Below are positions 18,433-26,524 of a DNA stretch of 64,000 bases, in pieces (position 1 is the first letter of the stretch; each line of letters starts with the position of its first letter). Source of the DNA: Erysipelotrichaceae bacterium (GTDB lineage Bacteria > Bacillota_I > Bacilli_A > Erysipelotrichales > Erysipelotrichaceae); NCBI GenBank assembly GCA_030531215.1, contig JAUNNY010000005.1, positions 1 through 64,000 of the forward strand, read 5' to 3'. The notes under the pieces were generated by a model. That model was not told the origin of the DNA and did not search any database. It saw only the letters and a program-made list of their open reading frames with translations. A program made the translations under genes and the position numbers.

Positions 18433-19709
18433 AGAAAGAAAACATTAAAAAAGCTCTGATGTTAGTACTATCTGTATTTTTGATTTTGGGAATCGCAACA
18501 GGATGTACAAATTCATCAGAGACTGATTCAGACCAGGAAACTGAACCAGTAGTTATCAATTTCTGGCATCACTATAGCGCACAGTCTGCCGAAAATGAAA
18601 CTCTTATGAACGTTCTTATTCCTAAATTCGAGGAAGAGAACCCTGGTTACAAAGTTAATGCAGTATCACATGAATGGGCAGAACTTCATGACAAGATTAT
18701 CGTAAGCGCAAGCTCTGATAGTCTACCTGATGTTGCTCGTTTGGATATTGCATGGGTACCAGAATTCCAAAAGATGGATATTTTAGTACCACTTGATAGT
18801 GAAATGGCTGACTTTAATGAAGTAGCAGGTGGCTTACTAGACTCTGCAATGAGCACAGGCTATGTAAAGGGCAACTACTATGCATTAGGTCTAAACACTA
18901 ACACTAAGATTTTATTCTACAATGTACAAGCATTTGAAGATGCTGGAATTACTGCTCCAACAACTATGGATGAGATGTTTGAAGCAATTGCCAAATTATC
19001 TGGAACAAATGAGAATGGTCAACAAGTTTGGGGCTTAAATGAACCTGCTCTTGCTGGTTGGAACATTTGTCCTTATATCTGGAGCTATGGTGGCTCTATC
19101 ACTAATGATAATTATACAAAGGCAACTGGCTATCTAAATAGCGCAAAGACAGTTGAAATCATCCAAAAGCTTGCAGATATGTATGCTGATGGTCAATTAA
19201 CAGGATTCAACAGCGGTGATATCCCTATGACTGATGGCTTTGGCACAGGCCGTTACATGATGCTTCTTGAAGGTCCATGGAAGTCAGCTGAAATGGATGG
19301 AGCTTATCCTGATTTTAAGTACGCAACTGCTGATATGCCTGCAGGTGAAGCTGGTTCACACTCTGTTCTTGGTGGCGAAGATATCGCAATGTTCAAGAAC
19401 GGAAATAGTGAAGGAGCTTGGTTATTCATGAAATTCATGACTAGCGAATTTGCAGAAGAAGAAATGGCTAAATGTGGCCAAATCCCTGTAAACAAGGAAG
19501 CTCTAGAAAGCGATACAGTTAAGAACGCTGATTTCGCTCCATTCTTAAATGCTATTACAACAACTTATGCACGTCCTCCAGTTGCTTCTTGGTCTGAAAT
19601 CGATAACGCATTATCTGTAGCAGTTACAGACATTATCGTTAATGGTGCAGATGCTCAAGCAACTCTAGATGCATTAGCAGAAACTGTTGATGGATTACTT
19701 GCTGAATAA
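18429..19709 (+). CDS. Sugar-binding lipoprotein (maltodextrin type, family 1)
   Basis: 426 aa. The signal peptide ends in a lipobox GIATGC with the lipidated Cys at residue 26, so the protein is anchored outside the membrane. The mature protein is a family 1 solute-binding protein (VINFWHHYSA at its start). Its place after a GH13 enzyme and before MalF/MalG-like permeases suggests maltodextrin. Shine-Dalgarno AAAGGAGG lies 5' within the amylase gene. The intercistronic hairpin downstream probably keeps its transcript more abundant than the permease mRNA. Confidence 0.9.
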   Translation: MKKENIKKALMLVLSVFLILGIATGCTNSSETDSDQETEPVVINFWHHYSAQSAENETLMNVLIPKFEEENPGYKVNAVSHEWAELHDKIIVSASSDSLPDVARLDIAWVPEFQKMDILVPLDSEMADFNEVAGGLLDSAMSTGYVKGNYYALGLNTNTKILFYNVQAFEDAGITAPTTMDEMFEAIAKLSGTNENGQQVWGLNEPALAGWNICPYIWSYGGSITNDNYTKATGYLNSAKTVEIIQKLADMYADGQLTGFNSGDIPMTDGFGTGRYMMLLEGPWKSAEMDGAYPDFKYATADMPAGEAGSHSVLGGEDIAMFKNGNSEGAWLFMKFMTSEFAEEEMAKCGQIPVNKEALESDTVKNADFAPFLNAITTTYARPPVASWSEIDNALSVAVTDIIVNGADAQATLDALAETVDGLLAE

Positions 19710-19745
19710 CAAGTAATAACAAATCTATTTTATCATTTAATGGCT

Positions 19746-19774
19746 GAATATGCGCCGTCTATCGGCGCATATTC
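19746..19774 (+). other. Stem-loop between binding protein and permease genes
   Basis: A perfect 12-bp stem, GAATATGCGCCG (19746-19757) with CGGCGCATATTC (19763-19774) around a 5-base loop, lies in the 87-bp gap. No T-tract follows, so it should not terminate fully. Such hairpins protect the upstream mRNA end and raise binding protein relative to permease, as between malE and malF. Confidence 0.8.
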
Positions 19775-19796
19775 ATAACCATGATAGGAGAAAAGT

Positions 19797-20684
19797 ATGA
19801 ATTTACGAAGTTCTCAAGATAAATTACGTGTAGGCTTATTACTTTTACCTGGTATATTAATGTTTGCCATTTTCACGATTTATCCAATTATAAAATTATT
19901 TTTAATGAGTTTTACTCAATGGGACTTTGGTTCCATGATGGATCATTCTTTTATAGGATTCGAAAATTATAAAGCAGTTTTATCTGATGAGACATTTAGA
20001 ATTGCTTTTGAAAATACTATTATTTATACAATTGTTACAGTTCCAGGACAAATGGTACTCGGTCTATTGGCTGCAACTTTTATTCATTCAATTCCTAAGT
20101 TTCAAGTTCCATTTCGTGTCATCTATTACATTCCTGTTATCACTTCATGGGTAATAGTTTCTTTGGTTTTCCGTTATGTATTTAATACTGAAGGAATGCT
20201 TAATTATGTTTTGACTAATGTTCTTCATTTATCAGAATCATTTATTCCATGGCTTGATACTAGATGGGGTGGTTCAGGTGTTGCTATGATGTTAGGAATT
20301 TGGAAAGGCGTTGGTTGGAATATGGTTGTATTTTTAGCAGCTTTACAAAGTGTTCCTCAAGACTTATATGAAGCTGCAGAAATTGATGGCTGTGGAAGTT
20401 TCCAAAAGTTCTTCAAGATAACATTGCCATGTATAAAACCTACAATATTGTTTGCCTTAGTTATGTTAACGATTGGTGGCTTCAATGTCTTTACTTCAAT
20501 AAAGATGATTACAGGCGGCAAGCCAATGCATCAGACAGAAACAGTATTAACATGGATGTATTATAAAGCATTTAATACTGGTGAATTTGGATATGCCGCA
20601 GCATTATCGTTTATTGTTGCGATTGTCTTGGTCTTCTTAGCTGTTCTTCAATTCCGTGCCATGAAGAATAAAGATGCAAATTGA
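19797..20684 (+). CDS. MalF-type sugar ABC importer permease
   Basis: 295 aa with six membrane segments and the EAA loop YEAAEIDGCGSFQKFFKITLPCIKP for ATPase contact. It belongs to the UgpA/MsmF group. It pairs with the permease 11 bases downstream and the lipoprotein upstream. A weak AGGAGAAAAG Shine-Dalgarno precedes the ATG. No ATPase gene is present in this operon, so it probably borrows the MsmK-type ATPase at 9167-10333 or another elsewhere. Confidence 0.92.
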   Translation: MNLRSSQDKLRVGLLLLPGILMFAIFTIYPIIKLFLMSFTQWDFGSMMDHSFIGFENYKAVLSDETFRIAFENTIIYTIVTVPGQMVLGLLAATFIHSIPKFQVPFRVIYYIPVITSWVIVSLVFRYVFNTEGMLNYVLTNVLHLSESFIPWLDTRWGGSGVAMMLGIWKGVGWNMVVFLAALQSVPQDLYEAAEIDGCGSFQKFFKITLPCIKPTILFALVMLTIGGFNVFTSIKMITGGKPMHQTETVLTWMYYKAFNTGEFGYAAALSFIVAIVLVFLAVLQFRAMKNKDAN

Positions 20685-20695
20685 GGTGATTAACT

Positions 20696-21547
20696 ATGAA
20701 ATTTAAATTAACTCAAAAGACAACAAAAAATATTATATTATATGTATTCCTTCTATTAGGTGGCGCTGTATCAATAATGCCAATGATTTACATGATATCA
20801 ACCTCATTAAAACCTAATGGTGCATTATATGAATTTCCACCACATTTTTTCCCATCACTTGAGCAACTTACTACAGAAAACTATAGCTACATTTTTTCAC
20901 AAGAAAAGTTCTATCTAAACTTTTTAAACAGTGTTGTTGTAGCTGTTGCTACAGTAATATTAGCGGCATTTATTTCTACAGCGCTTGCCTTTTGTTTAGC
21001 ACGATTTAAGTTCCCAGGAAGAAAATTCTTATTTGGTTTAATTATCGGTACAATGATTATTCCTGGAACAACATTAATCATCACGCAATATCAATTAGCA
21101 GATTTCTTAAATCTAACAAATAAGTTATGGGGATTGATCCCTTTCTATACTGCATGGGTTATTCCTTTTTCAACCTTTATGATTAAAGGGTATATTGAAG
21201 GTATTCCACGTGAATATGATGAGGCTGTTTATGCTGATGGGGGAACAGTATTCACGGTCTTCTTTAAAATCATTGTTCCATTAGCTAGTCCAGCTATTGC
21301 TTCAGTGTCTATCTTTAATTTCTTAACTGCTTGGGAAGAATTCCCTTGGGCATTAACGGTAATTAATGATAACTTAAAGAGAACATTGCCTATCGCAATA
21401 TCTGGTTTCTTTGGCCAACATCAATTTACACAATGGGGTTATGTATTTGCGATGTCGGTAGCTAGTCTGATGCCAGTGCTTATTGTATTTATTTGTTTCC
21501 AAAAATACTTTGTATCTGGTTTACAATCAGGTGGTATTAAAGAGTAA
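20696..21547 (+). CDS. MalG-type sugar ABC importer permease
   Basis: 283 aa with six membrane segments, an EAA loop YDEAVYADGGTVFTVFFKIIVPLASP and the C-terminal FVSGLQSGGIKE characteristic of MalG/UgpE proteins. It is the second permease of the maltodextrin-type importer and the last gene of the LacI operon; a bidirectional terminator follows 23 bases later. Confidence 0.92.
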   Translation: MKFKLTQKTTKNIILYVFLLLGGAVSIMPMIYMISTSLKPNGALYEFPPHFFPSLEQLTTENYSYIFSQEKFYLNFLNSVVVAVATVILAAFISTALAFCLARFKFPGRKFLFGLIIGTMIIPGTTLIITQYQLADFLNLTNKLWGLIPFYTAWVIPFSTFMIKGYIEGIPREYDEAVYADGGTVFTVFFKIIVPLASPAIASVSIFNFLTAWEEFPWALTVINDNLKRTLPIAISGFFGQHQFTQWGYVFAMSVASLMPVLIVFICFQKYFVSGLQSGGIKE

Positions 21548-21570
21548 GCAAAATAACAATTAAAAAAATA

Positions 21571-21596
21571 AACGCACCTTAGTGGTGCGTTTTTAA
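21571..21596. terminator. Bidirectional terminator between convergent genes
   Basis: AACGCACC (21571-21578) pairs with GGTGCGTT (21584-21591), with T-runs on the + strand and A-runs upstream that serve the minus strand. It ends both the maltodextrin operon and the minus-strand operon whose last gene stops at 21593. Confidence 0.88.
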
Positions 21597-22483
21597 AATA
21601 AGTCCAAAGTATTATTTAAATATATAGCCTCTCTAACATTAATTTGAAATTCTGGCTTAGTCATGTAGTAAAGAATAAATTCTAATATTAATGCGTTTCC
21701 AAGACTTCTTCCTTCAATTTTAAAGTTAGATATACCCATTGGTAAATAATTGTATTTAATATCATCGATACTAATAAAGCCAGGATTGTTCATGGCTTTA
21801 GAAAAACGATATCCATCAGCCGAATTAGAAGCTGAACAAATAAAATCACCACAATTTTCCCCAAGGCATTTGCGACTGACATTTTCGTAACACGCTTTTC
21901 TATTTAGGCATCCAAAATCACAACATTCATTACACAAAAATTCTAATTTGTTCTTCTCTTTTTGAGATAAATCTCTAAATTTATCAAATAGTTTATTGAA
22001 ACGAAAGTCGGGTACAACGTATTTATAATTATCATTGTTTATTTCTTTGATTAATTCATTAAAATCTAAGATAACTTTTGTAGTAGAAGAAACATGATAA
22101 AATTTAGGATACTTATTTTTAATGTATTCTAATAAAAGATCAGAATATATTATTATTCCATTTGATTCATCTTCAAATAATTCGCATAGCTTATTACATT
22201 TATAATCGTTTAGATGCTTTTCATTAAGTAATGAATTGCTAAAAGTTAAGCGTGAAGATATATGATATTTTTTCATTAATTCAAAAACATCATTTGGATT
22301 ATCTTCTCCAAAACCAACTCTACCTCCGCCCCATAAACAATCAGCTGGAGCACCATATATTGAACCTATTTCACACCAATCATAGAAGTATTCGCGATGT
22401 TCAAAAAACAAAGGCAAAAATTTACGATATAATTCGTAAAACTCAAATAATCCCGGTAGATGGTAGTATGCTTTATTAATCAT
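21593..22483 (-). CDS. Cys-rich protein of unknown function, possibly U32/TIM-barrel related
   Basis: 296 aa, cytoplasmic. I recognise the general look of a conserved Bacillota family without a named function. The N-terminal half has strand-helix alternation with FYDWCEIGSIYGAPADCLWGGG, and the middle segment (IIYSDLLLEYIKNKYP, then VSSTTKVI) resembles peptidase U32-type barrels. The distinctive feature is a cluster of eight Cys in about 35 residues (CNECCDFGCL, then CYENVSRKC and CGDFIC), which could bind an iron-sulfur cluster or zinc. It follows the pseudouridine synthase gene by two bases. Confidence 0.6.
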   Translation of the reverse strand: MINKAYYHLPGLFEFYELYRKFLPLFFEHREYFYDWCEIGSIYGAPADCLWGGGRVGFGEDNPNDVFELMKKYHISSRLTFSNSLLNEKHLNDYKCNKLCELFEDESNGIIIYSDLLLEYIKNKYPKFYHVSSTTKVILDFNELIKEINNDNYKYVVPDFRFNKLFDKFRDLSQKEKNKLEFLCNECCDFGCLNRKACYENVSRKCLGENCGDFICSASNSADGYRFSKAMNNPGFISIDDIKYNYLPMGISNFKIEGRSLGNALILEFILYYMTKPEFQINVREAIYLNNTLDLF

Positions 22484-22485
22484 AT

Positions 22486-23181
22486 TTAAATATGCAGTTT
22501 AGCAATTTCTTCTTCGTTAAGAAGTCTGTATTTTCCTTCTTCGACATCTAGATTTAAGTGCATAAATCTAATCCTTTTTAATGAAATAACATGATAGTCT
22601 AGTTTAGAACACATACGTCTAATTTGGCGATTATATCCTTGTTTAAGAATTATATTGAAATGATTTTTGCCCATTTGATTAACAGTACAAGGAAGCGTCG
22701 TCACGTATTTGTCATTGACAGGATTGTATATCTTCACACCATTTGCCATTTTATTTAAGAAATTTTCAGTAATTTGTTTATCAACACGAACAACGTATTC
22801 TTTCTCGTGTCCATTTTCTACTCTTAGACATTCGTTGACTAAATCACCATTATTTGTAAGCAGAATTATTCCCGTGCTATCTTTATCTAATCTGCCAATA
22901 GGAAAAATACGTTCAGGATAATTAATATAATCAATGATATTATCTTTTACTTTGTGCTCGGTTGTACAAGTAATTCCTTTTGGTTTATTGAATAACAAAA
23001 CTATTTCTTCTTTATTTTGTTCTATTAATTTGCCATCTAAAAGCACAACGTCATTTTCTTCAACGGTTGATGAAAGAATAGCGGTTTTACCGTTAATAGT
23101 TACTAATCCTTTTTCTATATATTCTTCTGCTTTTCTTCTAGAACATAGTCCGGAAGAAGCGATGTATTTATTTATACGCAT
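22486..23181 (-). CDS. rluF: RluF-like 23S rRNA pseudouridine synthase
   Basis: 231 aa. An N-terminal S4 RNA-binding domain (INKYIASSGLCSRRKAEEYI) precedes an RsuA/RluB/RluE/RluF-type catalytic domain with the catalytic Asp in GRLDKDSTG, plus HEKEYVV and GYNRQIRRMC. The pattern matches RluF best; RluF modifies U2604 of 23S rRNA, and assignment to RluB or RsuA is less likely. It is three bases after the kinase gene and two bases before the Cys-rich gene on the same strand. Confidence 0.85.
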   Translation of the reverse strand: MRINKYIASSGLCSRRKAEEYIEKGLVTINGKTAILSSTVEENDVVLLDGKLIEQNKEEIVLLFNKPKGITCTTEHKVKDNIIDYINYPERIFPIGRLDKDSTGIILLTNNGDLVNECLRVENGHEKEYVVRVDKQITENFLNKMANGVKIYNPVNDKYVTTLPCTVNQMGKNHFNIILKQGYNRQIRRMCSKLDYHVISLKRIRFMHLNLDVEEGKYRLLNEEEIAKLHI

Positions 23182-23184
23182 TAA

Positions 23185-24144
23185 TTATTTTTGTAGATTA
23201 TTGATTATCGTATCGTCTATTGCTACATCACCGTTTTTTAATGCTAATATTAATGAACCTTCTTCTGGCCCTAAGACTGGACTAACCAGTTTCATCTTTC
23301 CAGGTAATAAGTTATCAGCTAATGGTTTTAATATTTTATCTCCCATCTTGAAGATTCCACCAGTATAGCTAACTTTTATTTCACTTTCGAATTTCAATTT
23401 CGTGTATAAAGTGTTAATTATATCAGCAAGTTCTTTGCCTGCTTTTTCAATAATCTTTATTACATATGGATCGTTTTCTTCATATAGACCATCAATTAAC
23501 GAAGCTAATGATGCAACTTTTGTTCTATCCATTTTCCATTTTTCAACAACGATTGTGATTATTTCACCATCAGATGATAAATTAAGATGTTCTCTTAACT
23601 TGTAATATAAAGGTGTTTTTTCATCACGACCATCAGCTTGTCTAGTAAATTCATGAAGAAGCTCATACGCAAACCAATATCCACTTCCTTCATCAGAACC
23701 TAATGCATATAACCAACCACCACAAGAAAGAGTCGCATTTATTTTACTGTTATAGCCAAAGCCTATTGAGCCAGTACCAGCAACTATATTGATTCCATCA
23801 TCACCGCATATAGCACCAGCAAGAGCGTTAAAGCCATCATTTCCAATGTTAAAACTTATATCACCCAAAGCTTTTTTCACAGCAGCATTGATTTTATCCA
23901 TATCGCTTTCAATAGCGCCATATCCAGGCGCACCAACAAAGGCACTAACTATTTGATCTTTATTGATATTTGCTTTTTTACATAAATCATCAATGTTTTT
24001 GCTTAATTCTGAAGTGACACCATCTAAACCAATTTGAAGATAATGGCTAGTTGGTCCCTCAACACTTGTTATTTTATTTCCTTGTTTATCACATAAAACA
24101 TATTTTGTTTTTGTTCCACCGCCATCGATTCCTAAATAATACAT
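23185..24144 (-). CDS. BadF/BadG-type N-acetylglucosamine kinase
   Basis: 319 aa, ASKHA fold. The phosphate 1 loop is LGIDGGGTKTKYVL at the N-terminus. The phosphate 2 loop is NIVAGTGSIGFGY, then LGSDEGSGYWFAYE and the adenosine motif TGGIF. This is the layout of NagK/GspK-like amino-sugar kinases, which phosphorylate GlcNAc or GlcN salvaged from cell wall or host glycans. A strong Shine-Dalgarno (GGAGG) lies in the 21-bp gap behind the small membrane-peptide gene. Substrate specificity is not resolvable from sequence alone. Confidence 0.85.
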   Translation of the reverse strand: MYYLGIDGGGTKTKYVLCDKQGNKITSVEGPTSHYLQIGLDGVTSELSKNIDDLCKKANINKDQIVSAFVGAPGYGAIESDMDKINAAVKKALGDISFNIGNDGFNALAGAICGDDGINIVAGTGSIGFGYNSKINATLSCGGWLYALGSDEGSGYWFAYELLHEFTRQADGRDEKTPLYYKLREHLNLSSDGEIITIVVEKWKMDRTKVASLASLIDGLYEENDPYVIKIIEKAGKELADIINTLYTKLKFESEIKVSYTGGIFKMGDKILKPLADNLLPGKMKLVSPVLGPEEGSLILALKNGDVAIDDTIINNLQK

Positions 24145-24165
24145 TACTTAACCCTCCTTGTGTAT

Positions 24166-24270
24166 TTATCTTTTTATGAAACTTCTAAATGCGATTGTTA
24201 TTATTCCACAATCAATTATTGTTGCACCTATTAATATTAATAGAGGAATTCCTGAAATATCTTTTATCAT
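24166..24270 (-). CDS. 34-residue single-pass membrane peptide
   Basis: A short ORF with Shine-Dalgarno AAAGGAG 7 bases before its ATG. Its translation starts MIKDISGIP and is dominated by one hydrophobic stretch at residues 8-28, ending in a basic tail FRSFIKR. It sits between a six-helix membrane protein (12 bp upstream) and the kinase (21 bp downstream) on the same strand, all with good ribosome sites. It could be a small partner of the membrane protein. No homologue is known to me. Confidence 0.6.
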   Translation of the reverse strand: MIKDISGIPLLILIGATIIDCGIITIAFRSFIKR

Positions 24271-24282
24271 TTTCTTTCTCCT

Positions 24283-24933
24283 TTAAATCCATCCAATACA
24301 TGCACAGATGATAATTAGGATTAAATCAAATCCTAAAATTGAACCTGTTGCTATAATAGATTGTTTGATTGTTGGTCTATCATAAACATAGAATGCTGCA
24401 CAGAAAAATGGAAGATAGCCAATTAGCCATAATAGCCATGGACAAGATCTCTGCCAGAATGACCATTCCCAAGTTAATATTCCACAATAATTCAAGAAAC
24501 ACTCAACTAATACCGCAGTTGTTGTTAAGATACAAGCGATAACAATACGGTTGTTAATACCAAGTATTTTAGCTTTTGGATCTTTTGGTAAAGAATGGCA
24601 AGCCATCAAACCCATAAAAATAAACATAATTGAGATTTCAGCATTATAGCCGATCATCAGCAATAGAGAAGTGTTCCCAACGCCAACTGGTGTTCCCCAA
24701 ACAGGAGCCCAGCCACTAGAGAAACAAACCATTGAATTCCATATCTCATTAAAGATATCAACACCCCACAAAGCAAATGCGCCAAGTACAACCTTATAGT
24801 TCTTTTCTGCAAGTTCTTTATTAATAGCATAAAGAACAATAACAAAAAGAGGAACAATGTACCAGTGCATTGTAAGTTGTGGTTTACGCAATATTTCTAA
24901 TGCAGACTGAGTATACTCAGAAAAATTATTCAT
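24283..24933 (-). CDS. Six-helix membrane protein of unknown function
   Basis: 216 aa. Hydrophobic segments lie roughly at residues 22-40, 47-65, 88-108, 126-146, 159-179 and 189-214. The loops are rich in Trp and Cys (EIWNSMVCFSSGWAPVWGTP, then WEWSFWQRSCPW). I recognise no family. It is the first gene of an operon with a small membrane peptide, a GlcNAc-kinase-like protein and an RluF-like enzyme. A transporter or carotenoid-type enzyme fold is possible but unsupported. Confidence 0.7.
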   Translation of the reverse strand: MNNFSEYTQSALEILRKPQLTMHWYIVPLFVIVLYAINKELAEKNYKVVLGAFALWGVDIFNEIWNSMVCFSSGWAPVWGTPVGVGNTSLLLMIGYNAEISIMFIFMGLMACHSLPKDPKAKILGINNRIVIACILTTTAVLVECFLNYCGILTWEWSFWQRSCPWLLWLIGYLPFFCAAFYVYDRPTIKQSIIATGSILGFDLILIIICACIGWI

Positions 24934-24961
24934 ATTAATAATCCACCTTTGTTACTATTAT

Positions 24962-24976
24962 TGTCTCATATAGACA
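24962..24976. promoter_or_regulatory. Inverted repeat in a divergent promoter region
   Basis: TGTCT (24962-24966) and AGACA (24972-24976) flank CATAT in the 130-bp gap between the minus-strand membrane-protein operon and the GPH symporter. It lies close to the minus-strand start codon, where a repressor could act. No confident -35/-10 pair could be assigned. The symporter has its own AAAGGGG ribosome site. Confidence 0.35.
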
Positions 24977-25063
24977 TATACCAAGCATAGCAAATTTAAA
25001 AATTGATAAAATAAAAGTAGATATTATTTTTAAATAATGAATAGTATATAAAAAGGGGATCAT

Positions 25064-26524
25064 ATGAGCAATAACATTTTTGAAAAGAAAATAATGGATT
25101 CAAAAATAGTCACTGAAAAGATGACTATAAAAGAAAAAATACTTGGCTATATTATTGGTCCTCTTGGAATGTTGTCTTTACAAGCTGTTGTTAATCAGTT
25201 GGCTGAACTATACTATACTGAAGTTTTTTATATAGATAATATATTTGGCGTAGGAACCTATCTTGCGATGTCGTGGGTTACTAAAATTGTCTCGATGTTA
25301 GCAGGACTGTGGATTGCAAGATTAGTCGAGAAAAATCAAAGTAGCCAAGGTAAGGTTAGACCTTTTATTTTAATTGGCGAGTTAATATGTGCGATTAGCG
25401 CATTCTTTATGTTTGAAATTCCGGAAATATCAAATACAGGCAAAATCATATGGGTTTATTTTTTCAATATTTTATATAACGGAATTGGCATTACTATGTT
25501 CTTATTAAGAAAGAATATGATAACTTTAGCTACAAGAGATCAAAACGATAGAAATCAAATCAATCTATTTGATAGAGTATCTAGTTTTATGATTGTTGGT
25601 ACTGCGGTAACGATGGTGGTTGGTTCTGTTCTTTACTACACAATGCTACATGGTTATCCTAAAGAAAACTGGATATTGTTGATTGGTATATTTTGCATTG
25701 TTACTGTTCCGCTATCATTTATAAATTACTATTACACCAAAGAAAGAGTAACGCTTGAAGCTGATGAAGTAGAAGGCGCAATTTATAATAAAGAAAATGT
25801 TTCTATTTTGGCACGTATTAAGCAACTATTTTCATGTAAATATTGGACAATAGCTTTTATTATTACTTTAGTTAGTCAATGCGTTTCTAACTTACAAGGC
25901 TATAATTTAAATACTAATTTTTGTACTGTTATCTTAGGTGCAAATGCAGAGAACAATTATAATTTGTTCTATACAATTGCTTCAGGTGTGCCCCTAGGAA
26001 TAGGAATACTATTTATTTATCCATTAAGTAAAAAAATTACAATAAGAAAAGCTACGATAATTTTTAATTTAATATCTTTTGTTGGATGTTCTCTAGGTTT
26101 GATTGTTAAATCTGATTTCGTATTAGCAGTTATATCTTTCTTTATACACAATTTAGGAACTATCGCGACAGTGTATGTATTAGATGCTTTGTTATTGTCT
26201 AGTAATGATGAAGTTGAATACAAATATAATTTTAGGCCTGAAGGAACAGTAGCTTTAGCAGTAACCACTGCCATCGCCACTATTATTTCTGGCGTATTTT
26301 CTGGAGTATATGAAACAGGTTTAAGTTATTTTGGTTATAACGCTTCATTAGGTGTAAATCAAGGTACTGGCGTAATTAATTGGATTTATTTTATTAGGTA
26401 CGTTGTGCCTATGATACAAGATGTTGTTGTAATTATTGCGTTATATTTTATGAATCTTGAAGAGAAACTTCCTGCAATGCAAAAGGAAGTATTAGAGAGA
26501 AAAAACATTCATGAAAGCAAGTAG
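25064..26524 (+). CDS. GPH/MelB-type sugar:cation symporter
   Basis: 486 aa with about 12 membrane segments and the major facilitator layout of glycoside-pentoside-hexuronide symporters (IIGPLGMLSLQAVVNQ near the N-terminus). These import disaccharides or glycosides with Na+ or H+. It overlaps the alpha-rhamnosidase gene by 14 bases and starts an operon with GH78 and GH3 enzymes. The cargo is therefore likely a rhamnose- and glucose-containing glycoside such as a flavonoid rutinoside or a pectin fragment; this is inference. Confidence 0.88.
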   Translation: MSNNIFEKKIMDSKIVTEKMTIKEKILGYIIGPLGMLSLQAVVNQLAELYYTEVFYIDNIFGVGTYLAMSWVTKIVSMLAGLWIARLVEKNQSSQGKVRPFILIGELICAISAFFMFEIPEISNTGKIIWVYFFNILYNGIGITMFLLRKNMITLATRDQNDRNQINLFDRVSSFMIVGTAVTMVVGSVLYYTMLHGYPKENWILLIGIFCIVTVPLSFINYYYTKERVTLEADEVEGAIYNKENVSILARIKQLFSCKYWTIAFIITLVSQCVSNLQGYNLNTNFCTVILGANAENNYNLFYTIASGVPLGIGILFIYPLSKKITIRKATIIFNLISFVGCSLGLIVKSDFVLAVISFFIHNLGTIATVYVLDALLLSSNDEVEYKYNFRPEGTVALAVTTAIATIISGVFSGVYETGLSYFGYNASLGVNQGTGVINWIYFIRYVVPMIQDVVVIIALYFMNLEEKLPAMQKEVLERKNIHESK

